64,000 bases of DNA. Origin: Rhabditoides inermis (lineage: Eukaryota > Nematoda > Chromadorea > Rhabditida > Rhabditidae). Of this stretch, positions 10,794 through 22,726 are shown in pieces. The stretch is from positions 269,501-333,500 of the forward strand of contig CAWZYM010000232.1 of assembly GCA_963966185.1 (NCBI GenBank). The letters run 5' to 3'. A model generated the notes under the pieces. That model saw nothing but the letters and a program-made list of their open reading frames with translations. It searched no databases and was not told where the DNA came from. Every line of letters starts with the position of its first letter. Position 1 is the stretch's first letter. A program made the translations under genes and the position numbers.

Positions 10794-12340
10794 TCTCCCC
10801 ATCTTCTTTCTGTATAGGCTAATCCTTGTCAGAACACTGCGCAAGAACAGAATACAAGCACGTTTCCCATCCCATATATGATGCGTCGCCTTTATTCTTC
10901 TTTCACTTTCCGGTGACGCAACCAGTAATTTGCATACCTAACACTCACTTCCGTGGCTTTGGTTGGATTAGGGTGAGCGGATCGAAACTGGCCGCACTTT
11001 CTACCGAGCGTGGAGAAACGATACCACAACCCATGAAAAGAGAAATCGAAGAAGGCGCAGTGGGCAGTTGATTGACACCCAATCATTCACATATTCACAT
11101 TCAAACGATTAGCAATGGAAGTACGGTGACTCATAATTGCGATTCACGATCACAAATCATTCACTTTTTAGAACATATTTTTTTCTTGTTTATTTAGATT
11201 TATGTTTCAAACAGCATTCATTCAGACAACCCTCAAAAAGAACGAGCCATGCAAGTCAGCAATGTGGAAGCGAGACACGGGCGACTGTGTGCTGTCACGG
11301 TACGTTTCAGCAGGCCTCAGTGAGGACTCCTCACTCATTACGTTCCAGATTCGACCGCAACAACCGCTTCGACTACTACCAAATCGCGCCCAATCTCGAA
11401 ATTGATCTCTATGAGAATAAGTGTATTCGAAACAAGGCAAGAAACTCTATTAATATCGTACACTTCACTTTTTGCAGACTCTCTCGCAACAAACAGTGAT
11501 TCCTCGGACTACAACAATGTCTTCAATAATCGCGTCGACTGCTCCACCACAAAATGACTCGGAGCGGTCTTCTCCCTCTCCTTCTCCTACCATCGCCCCT
11601 TTCTCGGAGCTGGAACGACAGCAGTTCGTAGCCAAATATGCGAGACGACGGGAACACGTACTCAACACAGTGTCCATGTAAGAAGGGGAGCGGAGAGGAG
11701 AAAGAGGGAGGAAGAGATGCTTGCAGCCCCACCCCATCCCTGCATTCCCACATGGACCCGCAGTTCGATGTGATGACCCCGGCGCGGGCCGTCAACCCGA
11801 TGACCCCCATCCGACAGCGACACGTCATCATGCCACATCATGGTGAGGTTAGACTAGGCCACATTCAACTTTTCCAGGATCCTCAGAAAAATCGCATTAT
11901 TAAGAAAGATTATCAGAAAAAAAACTTTTTGTATCATAAATCTGCAGCCCCCGTGACGGTGCATCCATCGACTGTGTCAACACCGCCTCCGACCACCAGA
12001 CCAACAGTGAACAGGGTGAAATGTCTATCTCATCTTCCACAATATTTGAAATAAAGCCTAGAGTGATGTTCAATCAGACCTCAGACAAGAGTGATCTCCT
12101 CCTAAACGTGTCTGTATCCATGTCGTGTACATTTAATGACATCGAAAGCACAGCCACATTCCATTCCAGCAGCCCACAGTCGTCACTCCATCCAGGGTGA
12201 ACGCTGGCAGGAGGCACGTGCCACGACAGGTCCACCCACGCATACGAGCCACGACGAAGTCCGCCTTGGCCACTGTGGCGCCGCGTGGGTAGAGAGAGAG
12301 AGAGAGATAGAGAGGGGAGGGGGTGAGAGAGAGGGGGGTG

Positions 12341-12404
<64 letters not shown>

Positions 12405-15400
12405 CTTCCTCTCAGCCACCCAGACGCCGTGTTTCCGCCGTTCCCGCTCCCGTTGGCTGGTTGGATACGAGGAGAGAAGGGTCGTCAACGCGGATCTACG
12501 GTAAACTTATTATCAATTTTTCAAAGAGTTTTTTGTTACTACAAATTACATTATGTTTATGTTACACTGTTTGTCTGAAATGCATTCATGCGACCACAAT
12601 TTTTTTAATTAGGGTGATTTCCGTTCAGTGGCTGTCTGCTCACCTGCCTCAACACCAACTCCTTCTACTGCGCCTCCGCCAACTTCGACGCCAGCGATCA
12701 TGTAGGTGGAACATCGATCAATCAATCAATCAATACTGTCCAGATGTGCATTCTGTCCGGCGGCTCGGTGACTCTCAACCGCGCCCGGCTAGTCACTTCC
12801 ACCGGTGAGGGGTTACTGTGGTTACCGTGTCATTGTAACTCTGGATAACTGTATTGCAGGAGACTACTACGAGAACATGTGTCCGCCTAATGGGGGTGCG
12901 TCGGCGGCGGCGGCGAGTGCACTGGATAGAGGTGGGCGGATCAATCAGATATGCATGTTCACCTTACTTTCAACACACAACAACGTGTTATATGTCTGCA
13001 TGTTACGGCAAATACGCGACAACTGTTTATCAATTCACTCACTCAGAAAGTATATAGAAAACTAATTGCACTAACTCGTCGTTTGATGATAGAAACACTG
13101 AGTACTGAGTGTTGCAATCACACGTAAGTGATCTCATCCTCGTCTATGCAGACATGTGCCCAATCGTGTTCGATTCTGAAGAAAACGTGGGCACTGAAAG
13201 AAAGTATGCACATGTGAGTTGTCGGAAGGAGTACTCACAACATATGGAAGCAAGTGTGACAGACTGCGAATATGGCGGAGAGTGCAGACGCCAGCGACCA
13301 AGCCGCTCCCACCCACAGAGTAGTGTCGTCGCATGTCTACAACAAAACAGTAAGATGCGTGAAGAAAACGAATGTTTGACATTCGGTTTCCGGGTGAGAA
13401 TTGAAATGTTTTAATAGTTATGGTGAACGTGATGAGAAAGAAAAAATATAAGAGAACCCCTTGCTGCAGAATCTAACACTAACACCTGCTAGTCACTAAC
13501 TAATCACTAATCCCAGTGATCGTACCTGCTTTTCGTCGTAGACTGCCATCACATATGCTATGTAGATAAAACCGAAGATCTGTCTGGACAAAAACACATG
13601 ATTAGGACTAAATTATTGCGAGAGAAAAAAACTTACACTCCTATAATGTATATGAAAGTCATGGCTACTACGGCTAGCCTGAGGCGCCATTTGTTGTCCT
13701 CATTAATGCGAGGTGCTCTCTTCTTTCCGCCGATCTGAATTCGTTACGCTGATATAGAGTGTTCGTCAAATTTGCCGTACGAAAATGGGTAGATTGTGTT
13801 AATAGACTAACCTTCTTTTCATGACGTACTGAATGGTATACAAAGAAGAACGAGACGAAAGCTGCGCCAGACCCCGAAAGAGACATCCATTCGGGCAGCT
13901 GAAAATCACATTGATTCATTGATATTTCTATTTTTGTAACTTTGATGATCAATGTGTACTAATAATAAGAAGACTTGATATCCTAATCCTGGTTTATAAA
14001 AATGTCTTACCAGAGGAGCGAGAACGCAATTGTCTCTGTTTCCTTCACCCACACAGCATGCGAAAACGGCAAAAGAACCGAAGAGAAGAAAGAAGACAAA
14101 CTCGCCTGGAAGGTGAGAATAGCGAACTGTAAGTATACGACAAATGAGAACTCACCCCACGCGATTTTTCGCGGCTTCACGGGCTCGACCGGAGAGTTTT
14201 TTGGATTCTTCGCAGGGTCAGACTGGGGAGTGGGAATAGTCATGACAGAATGGCAGAGGAGACGAGCGAGTGAGGCCTCTCCTGCCCCTCTCTAATGCCC
14301 AGCAGCTGCCATTTGAGAGGTCAAGGCTGGATACCCGCACCTCATCACCAACTACCATCGATCAATACAGGCCATGAAGCTGATGTTTCACAGACTCGCC
14401 AGCGTCGGTGAGAAAAGCAATTTTTTCATTTCACATATTACATTTCACATTTCATAGATTCTTCATGTCGCATAATCATAAGGTTTATGTGATGTCAAGT
14501 GATAAATAACAAGCTAACCACCTATACAGCTGACTACATAAAATGTGCGGGCTTCTAAACTATGCATTTCAACATGACATAACGATTGAGTGGACTGTCA
14601 CAAATACATTCACGAACGACGAACCACTAGCACACTAGCACTATAGATCAAACATCAAACGACCGAAGTGGCGTTCTTCTTCTCTTTCTGATCCTTCTTG
14701 ACAATCGCACGGTAGATGAATACGCTGCAAACAACTGATGCAAAATAAGGAAACACTTGTTGTGCGCTAAACATTCGGACTGACATGAATGCGTAAGCAG
14801 CGAATGCGAGGGCGAATAGACTGATCACTCCGATGATCACAGCCCAAGCCACTCCGAACTGGAACAACGCCGCATAGCATCTCTGAAATCATGTTTCAAA
14901 ACCATCCAATCGATATTATTATTGCCTGTCACCAACCTGGCCATAAACATATCCGGAAAAGTTGAAAAGCAGATAGCCGAGATAGACAATTCCGAAGCTG
15001 TTCCTGCAAAGCCAAAACGTTTTAGAACTGCTCTAATACTGATTGAATGACACACTCTCACACGATTCCGCAGCCCACAAATAAAAACCCGGCAACAAGT
15101 GCGTCGAACGTGGAAAAGTCGACGTTCTGGAACAAAGAAGACATATAAAAGGAAATCTGCATTCACTGACCTTCTTGCCCTGTATCCACTCGCTGACTCC
15201 ACACAGCGCGCACAACAGGAACAGAAACACGCCGTAGATGCCCGAACAGAGCAGCCACTCCGGCAGCTAGACAGTCATCTTCTACCATTCCACTGTTGTG
15301 TCGATACGTACCCGAGGAGCGAGGGCGCACTGGTGCAGATGTTTCTCGCCGAGGATCGCAGCGACCAGGGAGACGACGCCGAACAGAACGAACACCGCGA

Positions 15401-15949
15401 GTAGAACTGGAAAAGATATCAGCTGACCCCAATGTGATCTCACCGCAAGTGATCACTCCTCTCGGCTGCTTCACAGTAGCCTTGCTGTCGAGACAAGCCT
15501 TCTCATTATCCTTTGCAGACAGAGACGTAGCGATGGTCATGGTCGATCGGAAAGATGTGGACGATGAGAATGAGTGTGTGAAGTGAATGTGTTGCGATTG
15601 GTGGTAGAGGATGGGTCACTATTGACTATTGGCGCGCGCGGGAATTCAGCCATATACCCAAGGGCATCCGCCTCCAGGCATATACTACTTACTGCAAAGG
15701 ATCGAGAAAGCAGATACCAAATACATCAATAAATACGACGTATACAGCCTCGCTTATGAGAGTAATACAACCTGATGTACAGTCGACAATGACAGAGGAC
15801 AAGTTGAACAGAAAAAAAAACATGTCATATTTCTTTGCCTCTGTTCAGTGCCGCGTCCCTCCTCTGTCGATCCGTGCATGCGAGCCAAGTTCGGAAGACT
15901 TCTCGTCGATCTAGACGCCAACGTCGCCCACGCAGACTCCATCGGTACG

Positions 15950-16004
<55 letters not shown>

Positions 16005-16473
16005 ACTCACTCACTCACTCACCCCCCCCCCTCCAGAATCCTGTCTGGCCGTCTGTTCGTCTTCCAAATGCACAGCTCTCAACTGGCTGCCTGCTTCCAA
16101 GGGATGCATGATATTCAAGGTTTCTCACCTTTCACTTATTCCAATACATAAAACATGATACCCTATTATAGGGCAAGATCGACCCATCTCTCATAGTCTC
16201 CAGCACTAAAGGCGTATTTATTGAGAACACTTGCAAAGGTACAAAATGTAGTTACACATACCCTAACCCTTCAAGCTTCAAGAGCCTTACAGCATACATA
16301 CTTGTTTAGGAACCACTACTCCTTCCAAGAACTCTGCTTCTACTTCTACCAACCCCTCTCTCTTCTCCACTGCTCCCTCCTCCTCCTCCTCCTCCTCCTC
16401 CACTTCCCCCTCTGCTCCATCCGACTACTACGACGAAACCCGCAAGAAGCAAGACGACGACTTTGTGCAATAA
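10433..16473 (+). CDS. Secreted protein with three PAN/Apple domains
   Basis: Sixteen exons chain in phase to 507 aa. A signal peptide (MHLLLLLLSICVLSSA) is split over exons 1-2. Three PAN/Apple modules follow, each opening with a Cys and closing with ENxC: about residues 22-105 (DCFELFANRYLEKSG ... LYENKC), 280-360 (PCFRRSRSRWLVGYEER ... YYENMC) and 377-453 (DPCMRAKFGRLL ... FIENTC). Between modules 1 and 2 is a Pro/Thr/basic linker; the tail is Ser/Thr-rich with about eight serines in a row. Such proteins act outside the cell in adhesion or matrix. Exons: 10433-10461, 10506-10638, 11226-11299, 11349-11436, 11478-11677, 11727-11842, 11948-12015, 12170-12284, 12416-12500, 12629-12701, 12744-12804, 12860-12931, 15849-15944, 16037-16119, 16172-16238, 16310-16473. 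Intron 4 starts GC. The 2.9-kb intron 12 holds two antisense genes; if that join is wrong, the first gene would stop at 13,065 and exons 13-16 would be a separate gene lacking a start. Confidence 0.8.
12291..12398. repeat. GA microsatellite in PAN intron 8
   Basis: An impure then pure GA tract makes up nearly the whole intron between exons 12170-12284 and 12416-12500. Confidence 0.92.
13118..14243 (-). CDS. Four-helix membrane protein, paralogue A
   Basis: Seven exons (14243-14156, 14105-14011, 13898-13812, 13734-13637, 13583-13526, 13336-13239, 13193-13118) chain in phase into 199 aa. A Pro/Lys-rich cytoplasmic start (MTIPTPQSDPAKNPKNSP) precedes four hydrophobic segments: EFVFFLLFGSFAVFACCV, GSGAAFVSFFFVY, LAVVAMTFIYIIG with FGFIYIAYVMAV, and WVGAAWSLASALSAIFAVC. 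The loop after helix 1 carries NRDNCVLAPLLPEW, matched by HQCALAPRLPEW in the neighbour, so the two are tandem paralogues. The layout recalls MARVEL/tetraspan proteins but no diagnostic motif is seen. The C-terminus is DEDEITYV. It lies inside intron 12 of the PAN gene, antisense. Function unknown. Confidence 0.85.
14655..15540 (-). CDS. Four-helix membrane protein, paralogue B
   Basis: Seven exons (15540-15444, 15406-15312, 15266-15171, 15126-15062, 15003-14937, 14882-14785, 14724-14655) chain in phase into 195 aa. Exons 2 and 6 have the same lengths as in paralogue A (95 and 98 nt), and LPEW follows the first loop in both. Hydrophobic segments are LLAVFVLFGVVSLVAAIL, YGVFLFLLCALCGV, DALVAGFLFVGCGIV with FGIVYLGYLLFNFSGY, and FGVAWAVIIGVISLFALAF. 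The tail KKDQKEKKNATSVV is basic, suggesting it faces the cytoplasm. The pair arose by tandem duplication; divergence is high, so the event is old. No enzymatic motif is present. Confidence 0.85.
15953..16001. repeat. CT microsatellite in PAN intron 13
   Basis: A CT tract followed by CACT units and a C run fills the intron between exons 15849-15944 and 16037-16119. Confidence 0.92.
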
Positions 16474-16516
16474 CCCCTCCCAAGCGTGTGCACAATTCCC
16501 GAATACGTGTAAAATG

Positions 16517-16522
16517 TTTATT
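16517..16522 (-). terminator. Poly(A) signal of the IVD gene
   Basis: The minus strand reads AATAAA about 150 bp past the stop of the acyl-CoA dehydrogenase gene. The convergent PAN gene stops at 16,473, so the two 3' ends nearly meet. Confidence 0.6.
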
Positions 16523-16672
16523 ATCATCTCACAATCTAATATAAAACATCTGTACCTTGTACAATGCACAGAATGGCACTTGAGGAGACCGAGAGGATAC
16601 GAGGGGGACGATTGGGATTGAGGGACCGGTGAGGAGAGGAAACTCATTGCATATCTAGTACTAGGCGCGAGT

Positions 16673-19600
16673 CTACTTGGAGTACTCCTTGTTGAGGGAG
16701 CGTCCGATGATGAGACGGCGCACCTCCGACGTGCCCGCCCCGATCTCGTACAGCTTGGCGTCGCGCAGGAGACGACCCGTCGGGTAGTCGTTGATGTAGC
16801 CGTTGCCTCCTGAACACAACACAATGCGGCACAAACCAAGCTCTAATCCTCTCTCCACAGGGGAGTCAATATCAGTATGTTACTATTACAGTCCAGGCTC
16901 TTTCCTTTCTACCGTACCCCTACGCACCGAGAATCTGGATGGCGTCGAGGCAGACCTGGGTGGCCTTCTCCGCCACGTAGAGGATCACTCCGGCACAGTC
17001 CTTGTTCGTCACGTGGCCCGCGTCCGTCGCCTTCGCAACCATGTACAGGTACGAGCGACACGCGTTCAGGGTAGTGTACATATCGGCCATCTTGCCTTGC
17101 AGAAGCTGAAAAGGAAATCAGTCTTCCCAACATTCCTATTTTACCAATCTCCATCTACGCAAACATGACAGTCACATTTACAAAGCTCATACAATCCGCC
17201 ATCGTCGTCCTACCTGATAGCTGCCGATCTTGACTCCGAACTGCTCCCTCTGGTGGGCATAGTCGAATGCGACATCGCAGGCAGCCTGCATCAATCCGAG
17301 GGGGCCTCCCGACAACACGAGGCGCTCATAGTCCAGTCCAGTCATCAGCACGTACACGCCCTTGCCCTCCGCGCCCAGAATGTTCTCCGCTAAAAGAGCA
17401 ACACAGTCACCAAGATTCTACACACTAGTCAACCCGTTCTACTCAAAAATAGGTTTCATCGCATTATAATGCTTGCAATGCGATTGGAAATTATATAAAT
17501 CATGCGAAATCGTGCGAACAACCCGTCAAGACACAGCCTCCGCATACCCCTCCCTCCCCTCTCCCGCTCCCCCACTGACCGGGCACCTCGACATTGTCGA
17601 ACACGAGCTCGCACGTGTTCGATCCGCGCATGCCCAGCTTGTCCAGCTTCGGAGACTGAGAGAAACCAGCGAAACCCTGCAAACAAGAGTACGAGTAACT
17701 TGAGCTAGTCCAACATCAACGATCCACACTCCACCCAGTCAATGCTACATCATCCAGACAAAACTAATTATTGACCAATTCAAATACGCTTCACCCACAC
17801 CACATCACAACAAAAATGTGAGATTCAATAATTTGCGATTGCGAAGTATCACTCAAACTCTCAAACCGAATGAGTCCCTTTTCCCCTCCCCTCTGCTCAC
17901 CCTCTCGACGAGGAATGCAGTGATGCCGTGCTGGTGCTTGCTGGGATCAGTCTTCGCGTACACCACATACACGTCCGCGTCCGGGCCGTTCGTGATCCAG
18001 AACTTGGTGCCGTTCAGCACGTACCTGCAAGCACACGCAAATGAACATGCAAAGAAGCGACACTAGCCTAGCTCCGCCCCTTTCAGCCACGCCTCGACCT
18101 GCCTTTCGCCTAGAGTCATTTGTGGTGCGCACATTCGCAGCAGAATGTCCGACAGCAGCAGAATCATCGCCAAGGGAAACTCCTTCTTCGCCACTGGCGA
18201 GGAGATGGACATGTTCAGCATGGTGTGTGTGCCATCTCCCATCCCTCGCTAATCGACTCCTCTCCAGTTCTGGTTCTATGGCACACCCGTCGTCGCAGTC
18301 ATCGTCCTCGTTGGTCTGTACCTCCTCTACGTCACCAGGTAGTCATCACTCAAAACCCATCATCCGGACAATAAAGAGAATGACCATTGACCGATTCCCA
18401 CCCTCTCCTCTCTAGGCCCGCCTCTCAGGCCAACGACGACGACGAGCTCGGCGTGTCCACCCGCCTCACCAACGTACTGTGCCCACTCGTCCCGGCATAC
18501 TGTAGCCTACCGTAACGACACACTCTTGCAGAACAGGGGCAAACGCCAGGAGTCGCTCGTGTCTGGCAAGGCGGCGACCGACAAGTCTGCCAAAACCAAC
18601 AGGTCCACCAAATCCAACAAGTCCAAGAAATCCACCAAGTCGACCAAGTCCGCTAAGATGAACACGGCTCGGTCCGACGCGAGTAAGAAAGGCAGCAAGG
18701 ATGGAGCGAGCGAGAGCAGGGCCGATTCCAAGCAGGTGTCCAAGGAGGAGGCCGCCTCCACCAAGGACACAGAGCGCGCCAACGCTTCTGGTATGTCCCT
18801 CTCCTCATCTGCATCCCTCTCACTCTGTTCTTGGAGGTTCTCCCACGCGCATTCCCAACTACGTCTCCCATCTCAACTTCACCCCCGGCAGGCGCTTCGG
18901 AACCTACGAACGTCTCTAGACGTCACATCCCATCCCCATTTCTCTTACACTCCCCATCACCATCTTATAGTCCCCAACATGAATATTTCCAAAAGAAGAC
19001 ACTTGGCGCCCCAATAAATCTTCAAGACCCGCGTTGTTGTTGCATATTGTCCAAAACGAATGTGTAATAAAGACCCACTTGTCTCCCTTCTTCTCGGCGC
19101 GGAGCTTCATGGAGACGACGTCGGATCCGGCTCCGGGCTCGCTCATTGCGAGGGCACCCATGTGCTCTCCCGAGATGAGCTTGGGCAGGTACTTGTCCTT
19201 CTGCATGTCGTTTCCGTTGCGCACAATCTGGTTGACGCACAGGTTCGAGTGGGCGCCGTACGAGAGGGCAATCGAGCCAGACGCGCGAGACAGCTCCTCC
19301 ATGGCAATCACGTGCGAGAAGTACGACATCTCAGAGCCGCCGTACTTGCCTGAGACATGGCAGTTAGTACAGTCGAATACTAGTGCAACAGTCACTCACC
19401 GGGAGCAGTGATACCGAGGAGACCCTGCTGGCCGAGCAGCTTCCAGAACTCCTGACACAATCAATCGATAATCAATCAATTGCCAATCGATACACGCACC
19501 CTGAGCTTGGGGAAGTTGTTTGTCTTGTCGATCTCCTGCGCGAACGGGGCCAGCTCCTTGTCGGCCAGCTCGCGAACAGACTTGCGCAGCTAAACCAAGC

Positions 19601-19762
19601 ACCAATCAATGGCTTGTCAATCAATAATCAATCGATACTCACCTGGATCTCGTCTTCGGTCATGCCGAACACCTGGTCCTGGATGGGGTAGGCGGAAAAG
19701 GCACGGGCGGCCGGGGCACGGGTGCCGGTGGAAAGGAGCTGCCTGGCGCAACGGGACAGCAT
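16673..19762 (-). CDS. ivd-1: Isovaleryl-CoA dehydrogenase, mitochondrial
   Basis: Nine exons (19762-19643, 19589-19500, 19451-19400, 19349-19079, 18024-17901, 17676-17580, 17389-17214, 17105-16928, 16809-16673) chain in phase into 414 aa, the family length. The N-terminus [20 protein letters not shown] is a typical mitochondrial targeting peptide. Acyl-CoA dehydrogenase marks follow: [23 protein letters not shown] (FAD/substrate loop), [55 protein letters not shown], and [10 protein letters not shown] ending in [14 protein letters not shown]. The Glu in YERLVL is at the position used as catalytic base by isovaleryl-CoA dehydrogenase, which separates it from short- and medium-chain enzymes. 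It oxidises isovaleryl-CoA in leucine breakdown and passes electrons to ETF. Intron 4 (18025-19078) contains an antisense gene. The symbol follows the C. elegans orthologue name. Confidence 0.95.
18145..18919 (+). CDS. Small membrane protein with Lys/Ser-rich tail, nested gene
   Basis: Five exons (18145-18222, 18268-18338, 18416-18473, 18532-18790, 18837-18919) give 182 aa. A short N-terminus ([20 protein letters not shown]) leads to one membrane helix ([17 protein letters not shown]), then a long basic, serine-rich tail ([20 protein letters not shown]) and the end [16 protein letters not shown]. It is probably a type I/III single-pass protein with a cytosolic or nucleotide-binding tail; no known domain is seen. 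The whole gene sits antisense inside intron 4 of the IVD gene. The last acceptor (TTCTTGGAG) is atypical; using the next one at 18,891 would change the tail and move the stop to 19,067. The chosen version ends about 95 bp before an AATAAA at 19,013. Confidence 0.72.
19013..19018 (+). terminator. Poly(A) signal of the nested gene
   Basis: AATAAA about 95 bp after the preferred stop of the nested membrane-protein gene and still within the IVD intron. A second AATAAA lies at about 19,066. Confidence 0.5.
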
Positions 19763-20994
19763 ACCTCACACCTGCAACACATATACTCACATACAAACAG
19801 TGACACACAACAAAACTACACGCAGTAGTTGAATCTTCCGCAATTGAGTGTACGTGCAGAAACAGAAATACGACAAAGAAATATCATGATAGTAGAAACA
19901 TATACCAATAGCGTAATTGAATCCTAATACGGCTCGCACCATATGGTGAGAGAGGGGAAACACGCGAGAAGATGTCCTTGTCTGATAACAACAATGGCGC
20001 GAATTTCAGAAACACACTTATCAGTAGTCAAAAAAGGACACCGCTCAGCGCAACACAAGGCTGCGCGAGAGACGAGAGTACACACAAAACTGATAAGCTG
20101 ATGGCGGCTGATGGATGGGTGGCTAGTGAGAGCAGAGGGGCAGTGAGAGAGCGGGCGGGTGGGGGAGAGCCGCGGATGGGACAGACACGCAGTGGCGCAG
20201 ACAGCAGAGAGCAAGCACACTGCACTTGCATGCAACTGCGAGGTGTAATGTGAATGACGACGGCCATCCATCTGATGGAGACGCACGACGGCCACGTGGA
20301 CACGGACGGCGACACGCCATCCACGCAACACGCCTCACACGCCACACGCAACGACTACAAACAGTACAAACTACAACAATCACGCGCATAGTGGAGAGAA
20401 ACGGAGACCGAGAGGAGAGGCAGTCCACCTCGTGCTTTTCGTTTTTGCTCGAGTTCAAGAGACAGGCAGTCAAAAGAGATTCCGAGGAGAACCAGAGGCG
20501 GGTAACCCCCCCCCCCCGCGTGGGGCAATGCAATAAAGCATGGATCAATGTGCACAGACAGAGAGCAGACAGACTAATTGTCCGGGAGTCGAGAGGCGCG
20601 CGCGAGAGAATGAATACCGGATAGCAGCGACAGACAGAACAATACATACTCACTGCGAGAGAGATATGGAACGGCAAGCGGGACTGCGGAACAAGTTGTT
20701 TTGGCACAGTACCAGTACACTGACCTCGGGTAAACAGTTTATACAAATATTACACTTTTGGGAGCGAAGGGGGAGCATGCATATCACAGGGGGTGTATCG
20801 CAGCGATGACAACTGCCTGACCAGTCCGGAGTCCGCACCTCGAAGGGAAGGGGGAGATAAGGCGGAATGTGGTAAGGCTACTTCATAAGGCTATCGTGAA
20901 TCTATGACAACACGTGATCGTATAGTAGGGTATATACAATGAAAACATATAAACAATGTGTAATAACACAAATACTTTCGGCGGGGGTGCGTTG
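19763..20994. other. IVD upstream region, no gene supported
   Basis: The minus strand carries TTGCAG at 19,777-19,772, ten bases before the IVD ATG, a possible spliced-leader acceptor. The rest is GC-richer DNA near 20,050-20,700 with a run of C at about 20,506-20,517. Long frames exist but have no splice support or recognisable motif. Confidence 0.45.
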
Positions 20995-21678
20995 TCAGCG
21001 CTGCGGGGGCTGCGGCACGATCACGTCGTCGCTCTCGCCATCTTGGATGGTCTTCTTCATTCTGAAGGAAAAAGGGAATAACAACACTATACGAGCCAGA
21101 CTCACTTGAATATCTCTCTGGCGATCTGCCGCTGCAGCGCGCCGAGACGCTCCGTAAGTGACGTCAGCGTCACGCCAGTCTAGAAAACAACATATGACAT
21201 GAACATCCCAATATCTTGACGTACTCTTACAAGCATAATTAGAAAAATATAATAAAGAGTAAGATACGCATGAACAGAAAGTGAAGAGAGAGGGGAAAAG
21301 TGAAAATGTGAGCGTACCTCGTTGAGCCGTCTCTTAGTGTCGAGCAGCTTGCGCATGTACGCACCCATGTCCACGCACTCGGGCGTCTCGTTCAAACTGT
21401 GCAGGTACTGAACAAAACACCCAATACATACAATTGCAAAAATCAACAAAAGTTTACCAAGCTCATGATCTCGACCTGCTGCTGCATTGCCTTCTGACTC
21501 TGCAGCGTCGCTCTCATTTGAGACTCGAGCTGGAACATGGACAATATATATAAACAGATTTATAAACAGAACCAGAAAACAAACAACAACAACAATGAAA
21601 ACCCACCTGTTCTATGGCGGGCTGCATGGCGGCTATGGTGAGCTCGCCGGAATCGATGCTCACCGCCGCGGACATCAT
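20995..21678 (-). CDS. snpn-1: Snapin / BLOC-1 subunit homologue
   Basis: Five exons (21678-21607, 21529-21458, 21407-21318, 21179-21106, 21061-20995) encode 124 aa, close to Snapin's usual size. The protein is almost entirely helical coiled coil: QPAIEQLESQMRATLQSQKA, QQQVEIMSLYLHSLNETPE, DMGAYMRKLLDTKRRLNET, LTSLTERLGALQRQIAREI. The order and spacing match Snapin, including the central D-Y-KLL-R-RL block. Snapin joins BLOC-1/BORC, which act in endosome-lysosome and synaptic vesicle traffic, and binds SNAP-25. The charged tail GESDDVIVPQPPQR is not conserved in the family. The assignment rests on pattern and length, not an alignment. The symbol follows the C. elegans name. Confidence 0.75.
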
Positions 21679-22726
21679 CCTCAAACAAAACACAATCGAC
21701 AAACAAGCTGAACAAAACACAAAACACAAAAAAACAAAAAAATTGAATAAAAGTTATGTCATAGAAGCGGAGTTAAGGACAGGAGAGTAGGCTCGCGGAA
21801 TGGACGCATAAATTATAATACGATGACGTGCGGAATTAGGATTAGTGAAGGATGACAACAGAGATCAAACCAAACCATTGGGCTCAATCACGACTAGAAA
21901 CAACGGTAAACGAAACGCGATATAATATTTAAAATGTGATTTAAATAAAAGTATCTTTAAAAAAAACTAAACTGGAGGGTTTTTCGAGACATTCTAAAAG
22001 AAGGAGGAAAAATAGAATACTTTCTTATAATAAATTTGTTCATCATATATTTAAAAAAAATCACTATTATTATAACCACTATATGTTTGTTATCAAAACA
22101 ATCTTAAAAAACCAGGCTATAAAACACATGAAACTTCGGGTCGGTAGAGCTAAAACCGATAAAACTATAGGGCATGTTTTATCACCGTTCCATCGTTCTA
22201 TGATGCCACTTCAATACACAAACACAAGTGAAACAGTTTTGTTGTTTCAGATTTTAACAACGGTCACACTATATGACAACCATTTTACGCGAGATCACAC
22301 TAATAACGTGGCTAATAAAAAATAAGCAAGCAGTTGTGTGAAACATTTCAGTCAGCGATGCGGCTATACATTTTTAGACACATAGTTTCACTTTTTTGGA
22401 TGTATTTCAGCGAGTGTTGATGTATTGCATACCTTCGGTGAGATCATTTTTCACTTCTCCGTGAAACTGTAATTTTATTACCAGTTCGATAGACAATCAT
22501 GCCGTTTCCGTTTCTTTTTTTCTCGCTCGAATCTTTATAGATAGCAATACAATGACTTCTTCCTGTCTGTTGTTGCTAATCAAAACGTTATTGCCTCAAC
22601 TTGGTCTTTTCATTTACGTCACGATCACTGGAATCGAGTGGAAATAATCTTTGTAATGTATCATGAAACAAAAATGTTATTGCAGAGAGCCCGAGAGATC
22701 AATTCGATATTTAGATTTACTTATTC
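21679..22726. other. AT-rich intergenic region
   Basis: About 1 kb of AT-rich DNA between the divergently transcribed Snapin and K2P genes; both promoters should be here. I saw no exon, RNA gene or clear TATA box. A TTGCAG ending at about 22,685 lies 42 bp before the K2P start and could take a spliced leader. Confidence 0.5.

Noticed and set aside
10826..11071. Possible extra exon in PAN intron 2
   Set aside because: Skipping it joins exon 2 to exon 3 in phase and restores the expected PAN cysteine spacing; including it breaks the domain.
13109..13414. Plus-strand frame that could end the PAN gene
   Set aside because: It overlaps the last two exons of the minus-strand membrane-protein gene, which chain in phase and encode helix 4.
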